Shown: piece after piece, positions 1-8,446 of the stretch
Layout of the letters: each line of letters begins with the position of its first letter
Numbering within the stretch: position 1 is the stretch's first letter
NCBI GenBank assembly: GCA_017164015.1
Contig: CP071065.1
Coordinates: 1,950,501 to 2,014,500, forward strand
Direction: 5' to 3'
Source of the DNA: Nostoc sp. UHCC 0702
GTDB taxonomy: Bacteria > Cyanobacteriota > Cyanobacteriia > Cyanobacteriales > Nostocaceae
DNA length: 64,000 nucleotides
Notes under the pieces: model-generated
Seen by the model: only the letters and a program-made list of their open reading frames with translations
Told to the model about the DNA's origin: nothing
Databases searched by the model: none
Program-made: the position numbers and the translations under genes

Positions 1-19
1 CCTGCCCCTTATGCTATTG

Positions 20-1414
20 TTAGATTTCCCCTCCCACAACTACATCTCGAATTCGCAGACTGGGGCCACCACAACCCACAGGTAAACCGTTTTGTCCACC
101 TTTTCCACAACCGCCAGATTCATCCCAATAAAAATCATCACCAATTGCTTCAATATCGGCCAGGGTTTGGAAAACGTTCCCTGAAAGTGTGACATCCCGC
201 ACTGGTTCGGCGATTTTGCCGTTTCTAATCATCCAAGCTTCCCCAGCACTAAAGGTAAACATTTCTCCATTAGTCATGCCACCCAGCCAATTACGGGCAT
301 ATACTCCTTCTTTGATATCAGTAAATAAATCTGCAACTGGGGTTTGACCTCGTTCAATCCAGGTGTTTGTCATCCGCACAATGGGCGTGAAGTGATAATT
401 GAGACAGCGGGCGTTGCCTGTGGGTGATTCCTCCAACTTGCCGGCGGTTTCACGAGAATGCAAACGTCCCACCAAAATACCATCTTTAATCAGTTGGGTA
501 GTGGTGGCGGGTGTACCTTCATCATCATAAAAATAACTACCGCGATGTCCTTGGGGGGCGGCGCCATCAAAAATTTGTAGTTCTTCTGGGCCAAATCGCC
601 GTCCGATGGTCATGACTTCCAGCAAATCAGGATTTTCGTAAGCCATATCTGCTTCCGAAAGATGTCCAAAGGCTTCGTGGACAAACAAACCTGTGAGGAT
701 GGGGTCAATCACGACGGTGTAAGTACTACCTTTCACCGATGGCAGAGATAAAGCTGCAACAGCCCTTTGGGCGGAACTTTTAACTTGTTCATCCAAATTA
801 GTTAAGTCTTCGTAGGCTTTACGAGAACCAGTAGTTTCTCGTCCAGTTTGGATGATTTCGCCGGTTTTGGCGGTGGCTGAAAAGCGCATTTCCATATCTA
901 CCCAAGATTGCTTGATGAAAGTGCCTTCTGAGGTAGCGAGGATAACTGTTTGGGTGCTGTCACCATAACGCACTGAAGTAGTGGTGATGCGGCGATCTAC
1001 AGATTTTAGTAGTTCAGTATAGCGATCGCACAATTCTTTTTTCTGCTTCAGGGGAACTTTCCGGGGGTCAGTACCTGTGAGAGGTAGTTGGCATACTGCT
1101 TGCACTGGGTCAATGGGAGCGAGTAAAGTTTCTTCATCACCAACCATGCGTGCAGCTGCGATCGCTTCTTCAATGCGGTCTTGAATCGTCCCCAGTTGGT
1201 TAAAGCTGCTTAACCCCCAGCCACCTTTATGACAAGCCCGAATATGTCCCCCAATAGAAATACCTTCGCTGAGGGTTTCTACCTTGTCGCCACGCAACAA
1301 GATATCAGTTCCTTCTGCTTCTTCGAGGCGAATCATCAAATAATCTACACCGGATGAGTAGCGGGCGATGAGGTCAGAAAGTAAATTTTGTGCGTCAGCA
1401 ATTGTACTCGGCAT
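20..1414 (-). CDS. tldD: TldD/PmbA-family metalloprotease (TldD type)
   Basis: 464 residues, the usual length for TldD. TldD pairs with TldE/PmbA to make a zinc protease that degrades or trims unfolded and modified peptides in the cytoplasm. The family's HExxxH zinc motif is visible as HEAFGH at residues 246-251, followed by SEAD. The C-terminal glycine/cysteine-rich segment (GGCGKGG then GCGGP, about residues 436-452), which supplies a further metal ligand in this family, is present. The start MPSTIADAQ is preceded by about 700 bp of non-coding DNA, and no earlier in-frame start looks likely. The TldE partner is not in the window but could lie just before position 1. Family assignment is secure; the substrate is unknown. 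Confidence 0.93.
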   Translation of the reverse strand: MPSTIADAQNLLSDLIARYSSGVDYLMIRLEEAEGTDILLRGDKVETLSEGISIGGHIRACHKGGWGLSSFNQLGTIQDRIEEAIAAARMVGDEETLLAPIDPVQAVCQLPLTGTDPRKVPLKQKKELCDRYTELLKSVDRRITTTSVRYGDSTQTVILATSEGTFIKQSWVDMEMRFSATAKTGEIIQTGRETTGSRKAYEDLTNLDEQVKSSAQRAVAALSLPSVKGSTYTVVIDPILTGLFVHEAFGHLSEADMAYENPDLLEVMTIGRRFGPEELQIFDGAAPQGHRGSYFYDDEGTPATTTQLIKDGILVGRLHSRETAGKLEESPTGNARCLNYHFTPIVRMTNTWIERGQTPVADLFTDIKEGVYARNWLGGMTNGEMFTFSAGEAWMIRNGKIAEPVRDVTLSGNVFQTLADIEAIGDDFYWDESGGCGKGGQNGLPVGCGGPSLRIRDVVVGGEI

Positions 1415-2120
1415 TTTTAGGTAGTAACCATGACCAACTGCCTTTATTTTGCAATTATTTTGTCAATGTTGGGTACTGGGAATCGGGAATGGGAGCATCT
1501 CAGTTTTTGAAGTGGCTTAAATTGACAGTAACCCATTGAGGTAAGCACAGCGATGGGCAAGGACTTGAGGCATATTTTCTCGTTTCCATTGCGCTCCTGA
1601 AATCTTAGATAGTACTTAAAAACTTGCTTTTAATGGGGGCCAGAAACACAATTTTTGGGCAGGCGATGCCCAAAGGCAAGCCGCTTTACGTCTACGCATA
1701 ATCTTGATACGCATGATTCATTCAAGTCGCATAAGTTTAGTACGAGAGATAACTTCATACCTCGTTTTTTCTGTAATTTAAATATAATCACTACTTGACA
1801 AAAATAATATTATTAGAAAGACGCAATTGGCACGGTAAATAAAGGTTAGGGTTGTCAACAGTCTAGAAAGAGGAGGCAGTGCTTGGGCGGCTTTGCCGAC
1901 AGCCGCGCAACTGCCGTTCAAAATCCAAGCTTTTTTGGACTATTGACTATTGACTATTGACAGCCTCAACAATTTATTTAACCGCAGAGGCACAGAGGAG
2001 GACACTTCCGTGCGGGGGTTTCCCCCGCCCTTGGAAAGTGTCCGTAGCGCAGAGTCAAGAGAAATTTTTCTGCAAAAATTTTACCCACCTTGACAGGGCT
2101 ACTCCTAACTCCTAGCTGAA
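1415..2120. other. Intergenic region with repeats and a possible transposase remnant
   Basis: No intact gene is visible in these 706 bp. A minus-strand reading of about 1517-1597 ends in NMPQVLAHRCAYLNGLLSI and a stop, which looks like the C-terminal end of a transposase-type protein but is too short to classify. Positions 1936-1960 repeat the heptamer TTGACTA. Positions 1997-2042 hold a foldback described separately. Shadow readings on the minus strand over 1978-2190 are not credible. Confidence 0.4.
1997..2046. repeat. Foldback element with a TGCGG..CCGCCCTTG core, copy 1
   Basis: The outer arms GGACACTT and AAGTGTCC are inverted repeats, and they flank a core that itself folds (GCGGGGG / CCCCCGC). 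The same core with different outer arms (CTAGTT/AACTAG) recurs at 21333-21374. A shared core with arms that match the local flank suggests a small mobile foldback or REP-like sequence. Its function is unknown. Confidence 0.55.
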
Positions 2121-3764
2121 TTACACAGCACAACTCAACTCGCCAGCTTTTTGGGTAAAGAGGCGGTTTTCTCGATAGTCTACAGGACAATCAATCACAG
2201 CAGGCACATCTTGAGCAAGGGCTTCTTTAAGTATGGGTATCAAGTCAAGAGTAGATTCAACTCGATAACCTTTTAAACCCATACTTTCAGCTAATTTGAC
2301 AAAATCTGGATTGGTAAAATGCACAAATGATGAATTTCCTATGCCAAAATGATTTTCTTGTTTCCACTCAATTAATCCATAGCCTCCATCATTAAAAATT
2401 AAGGTGACAAACGGAGTACCAACACGCAAGGCTGTTTCTAATTCCTGAGAATTCATCATAAAACCGCCATCACCTGTCACCGCTACAACTTTGCGGTTAG
2501 GATAAACTAGTTTTGCTGCTAAACCACCAGGAATAGCAATACCCATCGCTGCAAAGCCATTAGAAATAATACAAGTATTAGGGCTATAGCAATGATAATG
2601 ACGGGCCATCCACATTTTATGTGCGCCAACATCAGAGATGACAACATCATCGGGGCCCATTACCTGCCGCAAGTCATAAATTAATTTTTGTGGCTTGATG
2701 GGATAACCTTCATCATGGGCATATTGTTCGTAATCATCACGAATATTTGCCCGTAAACTAATGGCAAAAGGATTAGGTTTACCCTGACGGTCTGCCAGTT
2801 TTAATATTTCATAGAGAGAATCAGAAATATCTCCCACGACTTCGGCATGGGGAATATAACTACTATCAATCTCCGCTGGATTTAACCCAATATGTACAAT
2901 GGGAATTTTGCCATCAGGGTTCCATTTTTTCGGAGAAAATTCGATTAAATCATAGCCGATCGCAATGACTAAATCTGTGTTGTCAAAGCCGCAGGTAATG
3001 AAATCTCTTTGCTGTAATCCCACTGACCACAAAGCTAAGTGATGAGTGTAGGGAATCACACCTTTACCCATGAATGTATTGGCAACAGGAATATTCATCT
3101 GGGTGGCGAATTGCGTCACAGCATCACTTGCTTGAGCGCGAATTGCACCGTTTCCTACTAAGATAATTGGGTTAACTGCCTGAGAAATTACCGCTGCTGC
3201 TGCCCGAATGCTAGCAAAAGATGCATAGGTTTTTTCAATTTCATCTTTACGCAAAGGTTTGCCTTCTACAGGCATAGCAGCAATATTTTCTGGTAAATCG
3301 ATGTGAACTGCACCAGGTTTTTCACTTTGCGATCGCTTGAATGCTTTCCGCACAACTTCTGGTGTAATACTCGGTCGCACAATTTGCTTATTCCACTTAG
3401 TCACAGGTGCAAACATTGCCACCAAATCTAAATATTGATGGGATTCAATGTGCATTCTATCTGTACCCACTTGACCAGTGATAGCCACTAAAGGCGCACC
3501 ATCGAGGTTAGCATCTGCCACCCCAGTCATCAAGTTTGTTGCGCCAGGCCCAAGAGTAGAAAGACAGACTCCGGCTTTGCCTGTCAAGCGTCCGTAGACA
3601 TCCGCCATGAATGCTGCACCTTGTTCATGACGAGTGGTAATAAATTTTATGGAAGAATGTTTAAGTGCTTCTAAAACGTGCAGATTTTCTTCACCAGGGA
3701 GTCCAAAAACGTATTGCACTCCTTCATTTTCTAGGCACTGCACCAACAATTCAGCTGTATTCAT
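2121..3764 (-). CDS. ThDP-dependent decarboxylase, probable 2-oxoglutarate decarboxylase (annotated in many genomes as acetolactate synthase large subunit)
   Basis: 547 residues with the three-domain ThDP fold of the acetolactate synthase family: N-terminal PYR domain with the catalytic glutamate E47 (RHEQGAAFMADVYGR), a central domain, and a C-terminal PP domain with GDGGFMMNSQELETA and NDGGYG. An acetolactate synthase for branched-chain synthesis would normally sit near ilvH or ilvC. Here it lies directly downstream of an aldehyde dehydrogenase on the same strand. That arrangement, the length and the partner match the Synechococcus PCC 7002 pair A2770/A2771, shown to be 2-oxoglutarate decarboxylase and succinic semialdehyde dehydrogenase, which close the TCA cycle. 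Likely reaction: 2-oxoglutarate to succinic semialdehyde and CO2. A catabolic acetolactate synthase remains possible. Confidence 0.8.
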   Translation of the reverse strand: MNTAELLVQCLENEGVQYVFGLPGEENLHVLEALKHSSIKFITTRHEQGAAFMADVYGRLTGKAGVCLSTLGPGATNLMTGVADANLDGAPLVAITGQVGTDRMHIESHQYLDLVAMFAPVTKWNKQIVRPSITPEVVRKAFKRSQSEKPGAVHIDLPENIAAMPVEGKPLRKDEIEKTYASFASIRAAAAVISQAVNPIILVGNGAIRAQASDAVTQFATQMNIPVANTFMGKGVIPYTHHLALWSVGLQQRDFITCGFDNTDLVIAIGYDLIEFSPKKWNPDGKIPIVHIGLNPAEIDSSYIPHAEVVGDISDSLYEILKLADRQGKPNPFAISLRANIRDDYEQYAHDEGYPIKPQKLIYDLRQVMGPDDVVISDVGAHKMWMARHYHCYSPNTCIISNGFAAMGIAIPGGLAAKLVYPNRKVVAVTGDGGFMMNSQELETALRVGTPFVTLIFNDGGYGLIEWKQENHFGIGNSSFVHFTNPDFVKLAESMGLKGYRVESTLDLIPILKEALAQDVPAVIDCPVDYRENRLFTQKAGELSCAV

Positions 3765-3792
3765 TTGATTTCCTTACTAATAATAAAAAGAT

Positions 3793-3929
3793 GGGGAATG
3801 GGGACTAGGGACTGGGGACTGGGGACTGGTGACTGGTGACTGGGGAAGAGTTTTTCTAATACCCAATACCTAATTTCCGATATCTAATCCTCAATACCCA
3901 ATCCCTAATACCCAATCCCTAATCCCTAA
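3793..3929. repeat. STRR heptamer array (GGGGACT and AATCCCT types)
   Basis: Between the decarboxylase and the dehydrogenase, 7-bp units GGGGACT/GGTGACT run from about 3795 to 3845, followed by degenerate AATACCC/AATCCCT units to 3929. Short tandemly repeated sequences of this kind are typical of heterocystous cyanobacteria. No terminator with a T-run is visible, so the two genes may still be co-transcribed. Confidence 0.8.
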
Positions 3930-5297
3930 TCACTTCACCCACACAGTCTTAACATTGACGAATTCATGTATACCCTGAATACTCAATTCTCTGCCATAGC
4001 CAGAACGCTTAATGCCACCAAAGGGTAGGCGGGGGTCTGATTTGACTAAACCGTTGATAAATACTGCACCGGCTTCGATTTCCTCAACCAGGCGATCGCG
4101 TTCTTGATCGTTTGTTGTCCAAGCACTTGCACCTAAGCCAAAGGGTGTAGCATTAGCGAGTTTAATAGCAGCATCGATATCAGGTACACGGAATAATAAA
4201 GCCACCGGGCCAAAGAATTCTTCTTGGGCAATTGGTGCGTCAATGGGAATATCTATGATAATGGTCGGCGGATAAAAGTTTCCAGGACGATTTGATAACG
4301 GATGTCCACCCGTGAGGACTTTTCCACCGCTTTTCAGGGCGGTTTGCACTTGCTGGTCTAAATCTTGCAGAATATCAGGGGTTGCTAAGGGGCCTAAGTC
4401 GGTGTCTAATTCCATTGGATCGCCAACTTTTAGCGTCTCGAATTTTTCTAGTAGCAGCTTTTCAAACTTGTCTGCGATCGCCTCTGCTACAATAAAACGT
4501 TTGGCTGCAATACAAGATTGCCCGGTATTCAACATCCGTGCTGTAGTCGCTGTAACAACTGCTGTCTCTAAATCAGCACTTGCTAACACGATAAATGGAT
4601 CGCTTCCTCCCAATTCCAAAACAGTTTTTTTAATTTGTTTGCCGGCGGCGGCGGCGAGGGATGCACCTGCTGGTTCGCTTCCTGTTAAGGTAGCAGCTTT
4701 TACCCGATCATCAGCCATGATGTCAGCAACTTTAGCAGCACCTATTAACAGTGTTTGAAACACACCTTTGGGAAAACCTGCCCGTTGAATAATATCTTCA
4801 ATTGCTAAAGCACACTGCGGTACATTAGAAGCATGTTTGAGTAAGCCGACATTGCCCGCCATCAGTGCCGGTGCAGCAAAGCGGAACACTTGCCAAAAAG
4901 GGAAATTCCACGGCATCACCGCGAGAACCACACCTATTGGTTGGTAGCGAACAAAACTATTGCTAGCATCGGTATTTACAGTCACATCAGCCAGAAAATT
5001 AGCTGCTTGTTCAGCGTAGAAACGACAGACAGTGGCACATTTTTCGACTTCTGAGACTGCTGCCTTCAAAGGCTTACCCATTTCCAGAGTCATTAATTTA
5101 GCAAAGTCTGCTTTTTCTTGTTCTAAGATATCCGCAGCTGTTTGTAGCCAGTGCGATCGCTGTGCAAAACTAGTCTGACGGTACTGCTCAAAAGCCTCAC
5201 CTGCTAAATCCAGTTTAGCGGCAATTTCTGCATCTTTGAGCGGCTCAAAAGTTTTGAGCGTTTCCCCAGTGGCGGGATTAATGGTGGCGATAGCCAT
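3930..5297 (-). CDS. gabD: Succinic semialdehyde dehydrogenase (aldehyde dehydrogenase family)
   Basis: 455 residues. Oxidises succinic semialdehyde to succinate with NAD(P)+ in the cytoplasm. The catalytic glutamate E228 lies in LELGGSDPF and the catalytic cysteine C262 in NTGQSCIAAKRF. The cofactor-region lysine K154 and serine S157 (LLKHASNVP) are at the positions I recall for the characterised Synechococcus PCC 7002 enzyme, and the length agrees too. It is upstream of the 2-oxoglutarate decarboxylase candidate on the same strand, 165 bp apart, so together they would convert 2-oxoglutarate to succinate. A role in GABA breakdown is also possible because the same enzyme serves the GABA shunt. 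Confidence 0.88.
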   Translation of the reverse strand: MAIATINPATGETLKTFEPLKDAEIAAKLDLAGEAFEQYRQTSFAQRSHWLQTAADILEQEKADFAKLMTLEMGKPLKAAVSEVEKCATVCRFYAEQAANFLADVTVNTDASNSFVRYQPIGVVLAVMPWNFPFWQVFRFAAPALMAGNVGLLKHASNVPQCALAIEDIIQRAGFPKGVFQTLLIGAAKVADIMADDRVKAATLTGSEPAGASLAAAAGKQIKKTVLELGGSDPFIVLASADLETAVVTATTARMLNTGQSCIAAKRFIVAEAIADKFEKLLLEKFETLKVGDPMELDTDLGPLATPDILQDLDQQVQTALKSGGKVLTGGHPLSNRPGNFYPPTIIIDIPIDAPIAQEEFFGPVALLFRVPDIDAAIKLANATPFGLGASAWTTNDQERDRLVEEIEAGAVFINGLVKSDPRLPFGGIKRSGYGRELSIQGIHEFVNVKTVWVK

Positions 5298-5599
5298 TGC
5301 CTGACCTCCCGTGAAAAAGTAGCTCCAGGTAGCTTCCTAGTGTTACACATATTCAATAGGGAAGCCACCACCCAAATTCTAGTCTTTTAGTTGAGAAGTG
5401 GTTGCTCGATATTACAATTTCGCAATTAAAATAGAAACAAAATATACAATCTGAGTATGTATTTTTATTGACTAGATTGTCAGTTGTTATTTGTCAGTTG
5501 TTAGTTTTCTTTCCACTGACCACTGACCACTGACCACTGACCACTGACCACTGACCACTGACCACTGACCATTGACCATTGACCACTGACCACTGACCA
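5298..5599. repeat. Intergenic region with a CCACTGA heptamer array
   Basis: The first 200 bp are unremarkable and hold the SSADH upstream region. From about 5513 to 5600 the heptamer CCACTGA is repeated about a dozen times, with two units changed to CCATTGA. This is an STRR array directly after the stop codon of the cyclase gene. No gene is seen. Confidence 0.85.
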
Positions 5600-7216
5600 T
5601 TAATACAATTTTGTTTGATAAACTTTTACTAATCGATCAATACCTTTGAAACGATAATCACCCATTTCGTAAAAATCTTCAGATTGCGAAAGCATTCTAT
5701 GGGTGACTTCACTAATGACGCATTCGCCCGGAGGACAAACTGCTTCCATGCGGGCGGCGAGATTAATCGTAGCTCCTAATGCTGTATAGTCTACTCTTTG
5801 AGAACTACCGACATCTCCGACGACGGCTTTACCACTATTAATCGCAATGCGTAATTGTAAGGGTTCCTGCCAAAAGTTATTGGCATTGAGATGTTTCATA
5901 CGAGTCAGCATACCTTTGGCAGCGATGGTGGCGCGATCGGCATGATCTGCTTGCAGTTCTGGAGCGCCAAAAAATGCCATAATACAATCGCCAATATACT
6001 TATCCAAAGTGCCGCCACAGGCAAACACTTCTTGCAACATCTCTTCAAATAAATTATTCAATAATTGAGCGATCGCGGTTGGTGTTAACCTTTCAGAAAT
6101 CGCTGTAAAGCCAACCAAATCAGCGAACAAAATGCTGATTTCGCTTTCTGTGGGGGCTAAACGGCCATCTGGGAACCCACCTACAGCTATTAATTGCTGT
6201 ACAACAGATGGAGAATGATAACGTTCTAGTCGGTGACGAATGACTTCTTCAGTTTTAAGTTTCTCTGCCAACAGCCAACGTTGTACACTAGAAGCCACAA
6301 GGTTTGCTAAAGCCGAAAAAAAGCTGAGTTCTTCCTCACCGTCATTTTCCCAATGGTAAGAAGAAATATGACCATCGGCGTAGAGAACACCCACAACTTT
6401 ATTCTCATTCCATAAAGGCACTGCCATAGCGCTGCGAATGCCTTTGACCAAAATACTGTGTTCTCCAGCAAACCGTTCATCTTTATGAGTATCAGCGGTT
6501 TGAATAGCGAGTTTTGCCTCAAATACATTTTGGCAGATACTACGACTAATCCAATTTCCATTGGTTGCTAGATATTGCTGTTCGTAAATGTTTCTACTAG
6601 CAGCGCTGACTAATTCTAAGTGACTGTTGCCACTCACATCAATTAATAATGCTAAGCGGTCAATACTGTTGAGATAACGAAACGCAACTTGTTGCACTTG
6701 AAAGAAAATCTCTTCGATAGATGCTGCTGCACAAAGATTTTTAGCTATATCTACTAAGTCTTTGAGACGGGCAATGGTTTTGTCTTTGTTGCTGGTTTCA
6801 CCATCTTTGCTATCAGCTTCTATCCATTGCTGTTGGAGTTGTTCGACGTTGCGAAAAATCGTTTTTTGCTCGGTGGCTTCGGAAATAATAGTATAATCAT
6901 TTATTGCGTCTGTAGCAGAATTAGCGAACAACACTACCAAGTTGACATTCCCCAACCAAATAATATCGCCGTGATATAACTGTTGGCTGGTGGTGACAAT
7001 AGTTTGATTCACTTGCGTCCCGTTTTTACTGCCTAAATCCTCAATTATCCACATCCCATCAGCCATTTTCACCAACTGGGCATGTTGACGGGAAATGCCT
7101 CCATAGGGTAGATACAAGTCACATTCTGGCAAACGACCAATGATGAATTTATCTTGATTCACAGTCACCGATGTTTCGGTATTTCCCTGTTGAAGGCGTA
7201 ACGTAAGTTCAGTCAT
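5600..7216 (-). CDS. FHA-GAF class III adenylate cyclase
   Basis: 538 residues in three parts. Residues about 20-90 form an FHA phosphothreonine-binding domain (IIGRLPECDLYLPYGGISRQ, then GSKNGT). Residues about 160-310 form a GAF sensor domain. Residues about 355-538 form a class III cyclase domain: the metal-binding aspartates are in FADLVGFT and IGDCIMAFFG, the purine-specifying lysine is in LDKYIGD with an aspartate in VDYTALG, and the transition-state arginine is in NLAARM, so it should be active on ATP. It probably makes cAMP in response to a GAF ligand and a phosphorylated partner. No signal peptide or membrane segment is seen. Anabaena has several such cyclases (Cya proteins); which one this equals cannot be told from sequence alone. 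Confidence 0.88.
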   Translation of the reverse strand: MTELTLRLQQGNTETSVTVNQDKFIIGRLPECDLYLPYGGISRQHAQLVKMADGMWIIEDLGSKNGTQVNQTIVTTSQQLYHGDIIWLGNVNLVVLFANSATDAINDYTIISEATEQKTIFRNVEQLQQQWIEADSKDGETSNKDKTIARLKDLVDIAKNLCAAASIEEIFFQVQQVAFRYLNSIDRLALLIDVSGNSHLELVSAASRNIYEQQYLATNGNWISRSICQNVFEAKLAIQTADTHKDERFAGEHSILVKGIRSAMAVPLWNENKVVGVLYADGHISSYHWENDGEEELSFFSALANLVASSVQRWLLAEKLKTEEVIRHRLERYHSPSVVQQLIAVGGFPDGRLAPTESEISILFADLVGFTAISERLTPTAIAQLLNNLFEEMLQEVFACGGTLDKYIGDCIMAFFGAPELQADHADRATIAAKGMLTRMKHLNANNFWQEPLQLRIAINSGKAVVGDVGSSQRVDYTALGATINLAARMEAVCPPGECVISEVTHRMLSQSEDFYEMGDYRFKGIDRLVKVYQTKLY

Positions 7217-7711
7217 GAGTGTGATATATGTTTCATAAAAGTTAGGTGTACGCCAAAGGTTATCCCTGCACCCTTACTTTATGGCACTGTGAACAGCATT
7301 ACGACAACTAGAGGTAGTAAATATTACACTTTTATTCCCCTGATTTTTCACGGTATCTGGAAAACCTCTCTCCAAACCTCTCTCCTACGAGGAGAGAGGC
7401 TTTGACTTCTCCCCCTTCCCTCGCAGGGAAGGCAGGGTAGTTTCATACGATCACAGAAAAATTACAACCAGGTATCAAAGCCTCTCCCCCCGTGGGGGAG
7501 AGGTTTGGAGAGGGGTCAAAATCTATGTTTCAAAACGAGAAATAGATACTAACATCATTTTCTTTTTTTGTATGAAACCACCCTGGGGGGGCTGGGGGGG
7601 GTTAGGTTTCCTATTAGCTTTTCCACATGACGTGAAAAGTCAGATATTCCCAGCGATCGCACTTGAGGCAAGTGTAGCGCTGTTGTGAATGCGATCGCCA
7701 TTAACCTGGAA
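7217..7711. repeat. Intergenic region with C-rich hairpin repeats
   Basis: No gene. From about 7365 to 7525 there is a cluster of hairpins built from CTCTCCTACGAGGAGAG, CCCTTCCCTCGCAGGGAAGG and CCTCTCCCCCCGTGGGGGAG. Related CCTCTCC/GGAGAGG hairpins recur at 19838-19876, 53065-53085 and 59155-59190, so this is a dispersed repeat family. The last 60 bp contain a run of HIP1-type sites. Confidence 0.6.
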
Positions 7712-8050
7712 CTAGCGCCTATCGCGTTCTAAATCCCATATTGCTTTTTCTAAATACCAGTCCTCTGTTCTCCCCGGATTTCTGCTTTTAACCTGTTTAA
7801 CTAAGCGATGAGCTAATTGATTATCTCCCTGTACCAAAACCAAAAGTCTATTTTTTAGCCCGGAAACGTCATCTTTTGCTGAGAACAAGCTAGAAGATTG
7901 CGGACGAGGTTTTGACTTGGGACGTGAATTACGCGATGTTTTTGGAAAGGCTACTACGGGGATGGTGGGAATTGCGTCAAACGCCAGCATAATTATCACG
8001 ATGACTGACAACGGAATTGAAAGCCAAAGTATATAAATTAAAATTTCCAT
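7712..8050 (-). CDS. Small membrane-anchored protein of unknown function
   Basis: 112 residues. Residues 3-25 (ILIYILWLSIPLSVIVIIML) are one strong transmembrane helix. A basic, proline/serine-rich linker (about 38-55) follows, then a helical C-terminal part ending LEKAIWDLERDRR. The last segment (LAHRLVKQVKSRNPGRTEDW, then YLEKAIWDLERDR) resembles the small conserved domain found in many cyanobacterial hypothetical proteins, but I cannot name it. It stands alone between repeats, reading away from the large kinase. Probably a real gene because the composition is coherent and the start is followed at once by the helix. Confidence 0.7.
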   Translation of the reverse strand: MEILIYILWLSIPLSVIVIIMLAFDAIPTIPVVAFPKTSRNSRPKSKPRPQSSSLFSAKDDVSGLKNRLLVLVQGDNQLAHRLVKQVKSRNPGRTEDWYLEKAIWDLERDRR

Positions 8051-8446
8051 AGATTCAGTAGGTAAGAGCTACTTAATCTACATTGCAGTAATGTCGTGTT
8101 TGATACAACAGGGTTTTCCACAGAGAAAACTGGGGGGATAGGGAGACAAGATAAAATTTTCTTTGCTGCTCTCCTGCTTTGAAAGCTCCCCTGCTCCCAT
8201 TCCCAATGCCCAATGACCCCACTTGCTCCACTTTGGGCTGCCCAAAGTGGCGTGTGGCGTGAGACCCCTCATGGCCGCAAGGCTGTCCCATGAGGGATTG
8301 CCGCGCATGGTTTCCTGACTTGAACGAATTGATCAGGCAGTCGCTCAAAGCTGATGCGCTCTTAACACTGCTAAAATTAACTAGTTACTATGTAAACTCT
8401 GTAGCCTCGATTAGTTTCTTTCAACTCTGCAAATTAGGTCTTAAGT
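8051..8446. other. Intergenic region upstream of the hybrid kinase
   Basis: No gene. Two good hairpins are visible: CCACTTTGGGCTGCCCAAAG near 8230-8250, and CCTCATGGCC paired with CCCATGAGG near 8267-8295. The latter resembles repeats elsewhere in Nostoc genomes. The promoters of both divergent genes must lie here. Overlapping shadow readings at 8073-8348 cover the repeats and are not genes. Confidence 0.4.

Noticed and set aside
4312..4758. Plus-strand open reading of 148 residues
   Set aside because: Complete overlap with the SSADH gene on the other strand, with serine-rich shadow composition.
8073..8348. Two overlapping minus-strand readings before the hybrid kinase
   Set aside because: They translate hairpin repeats and overlap each other in different frames.
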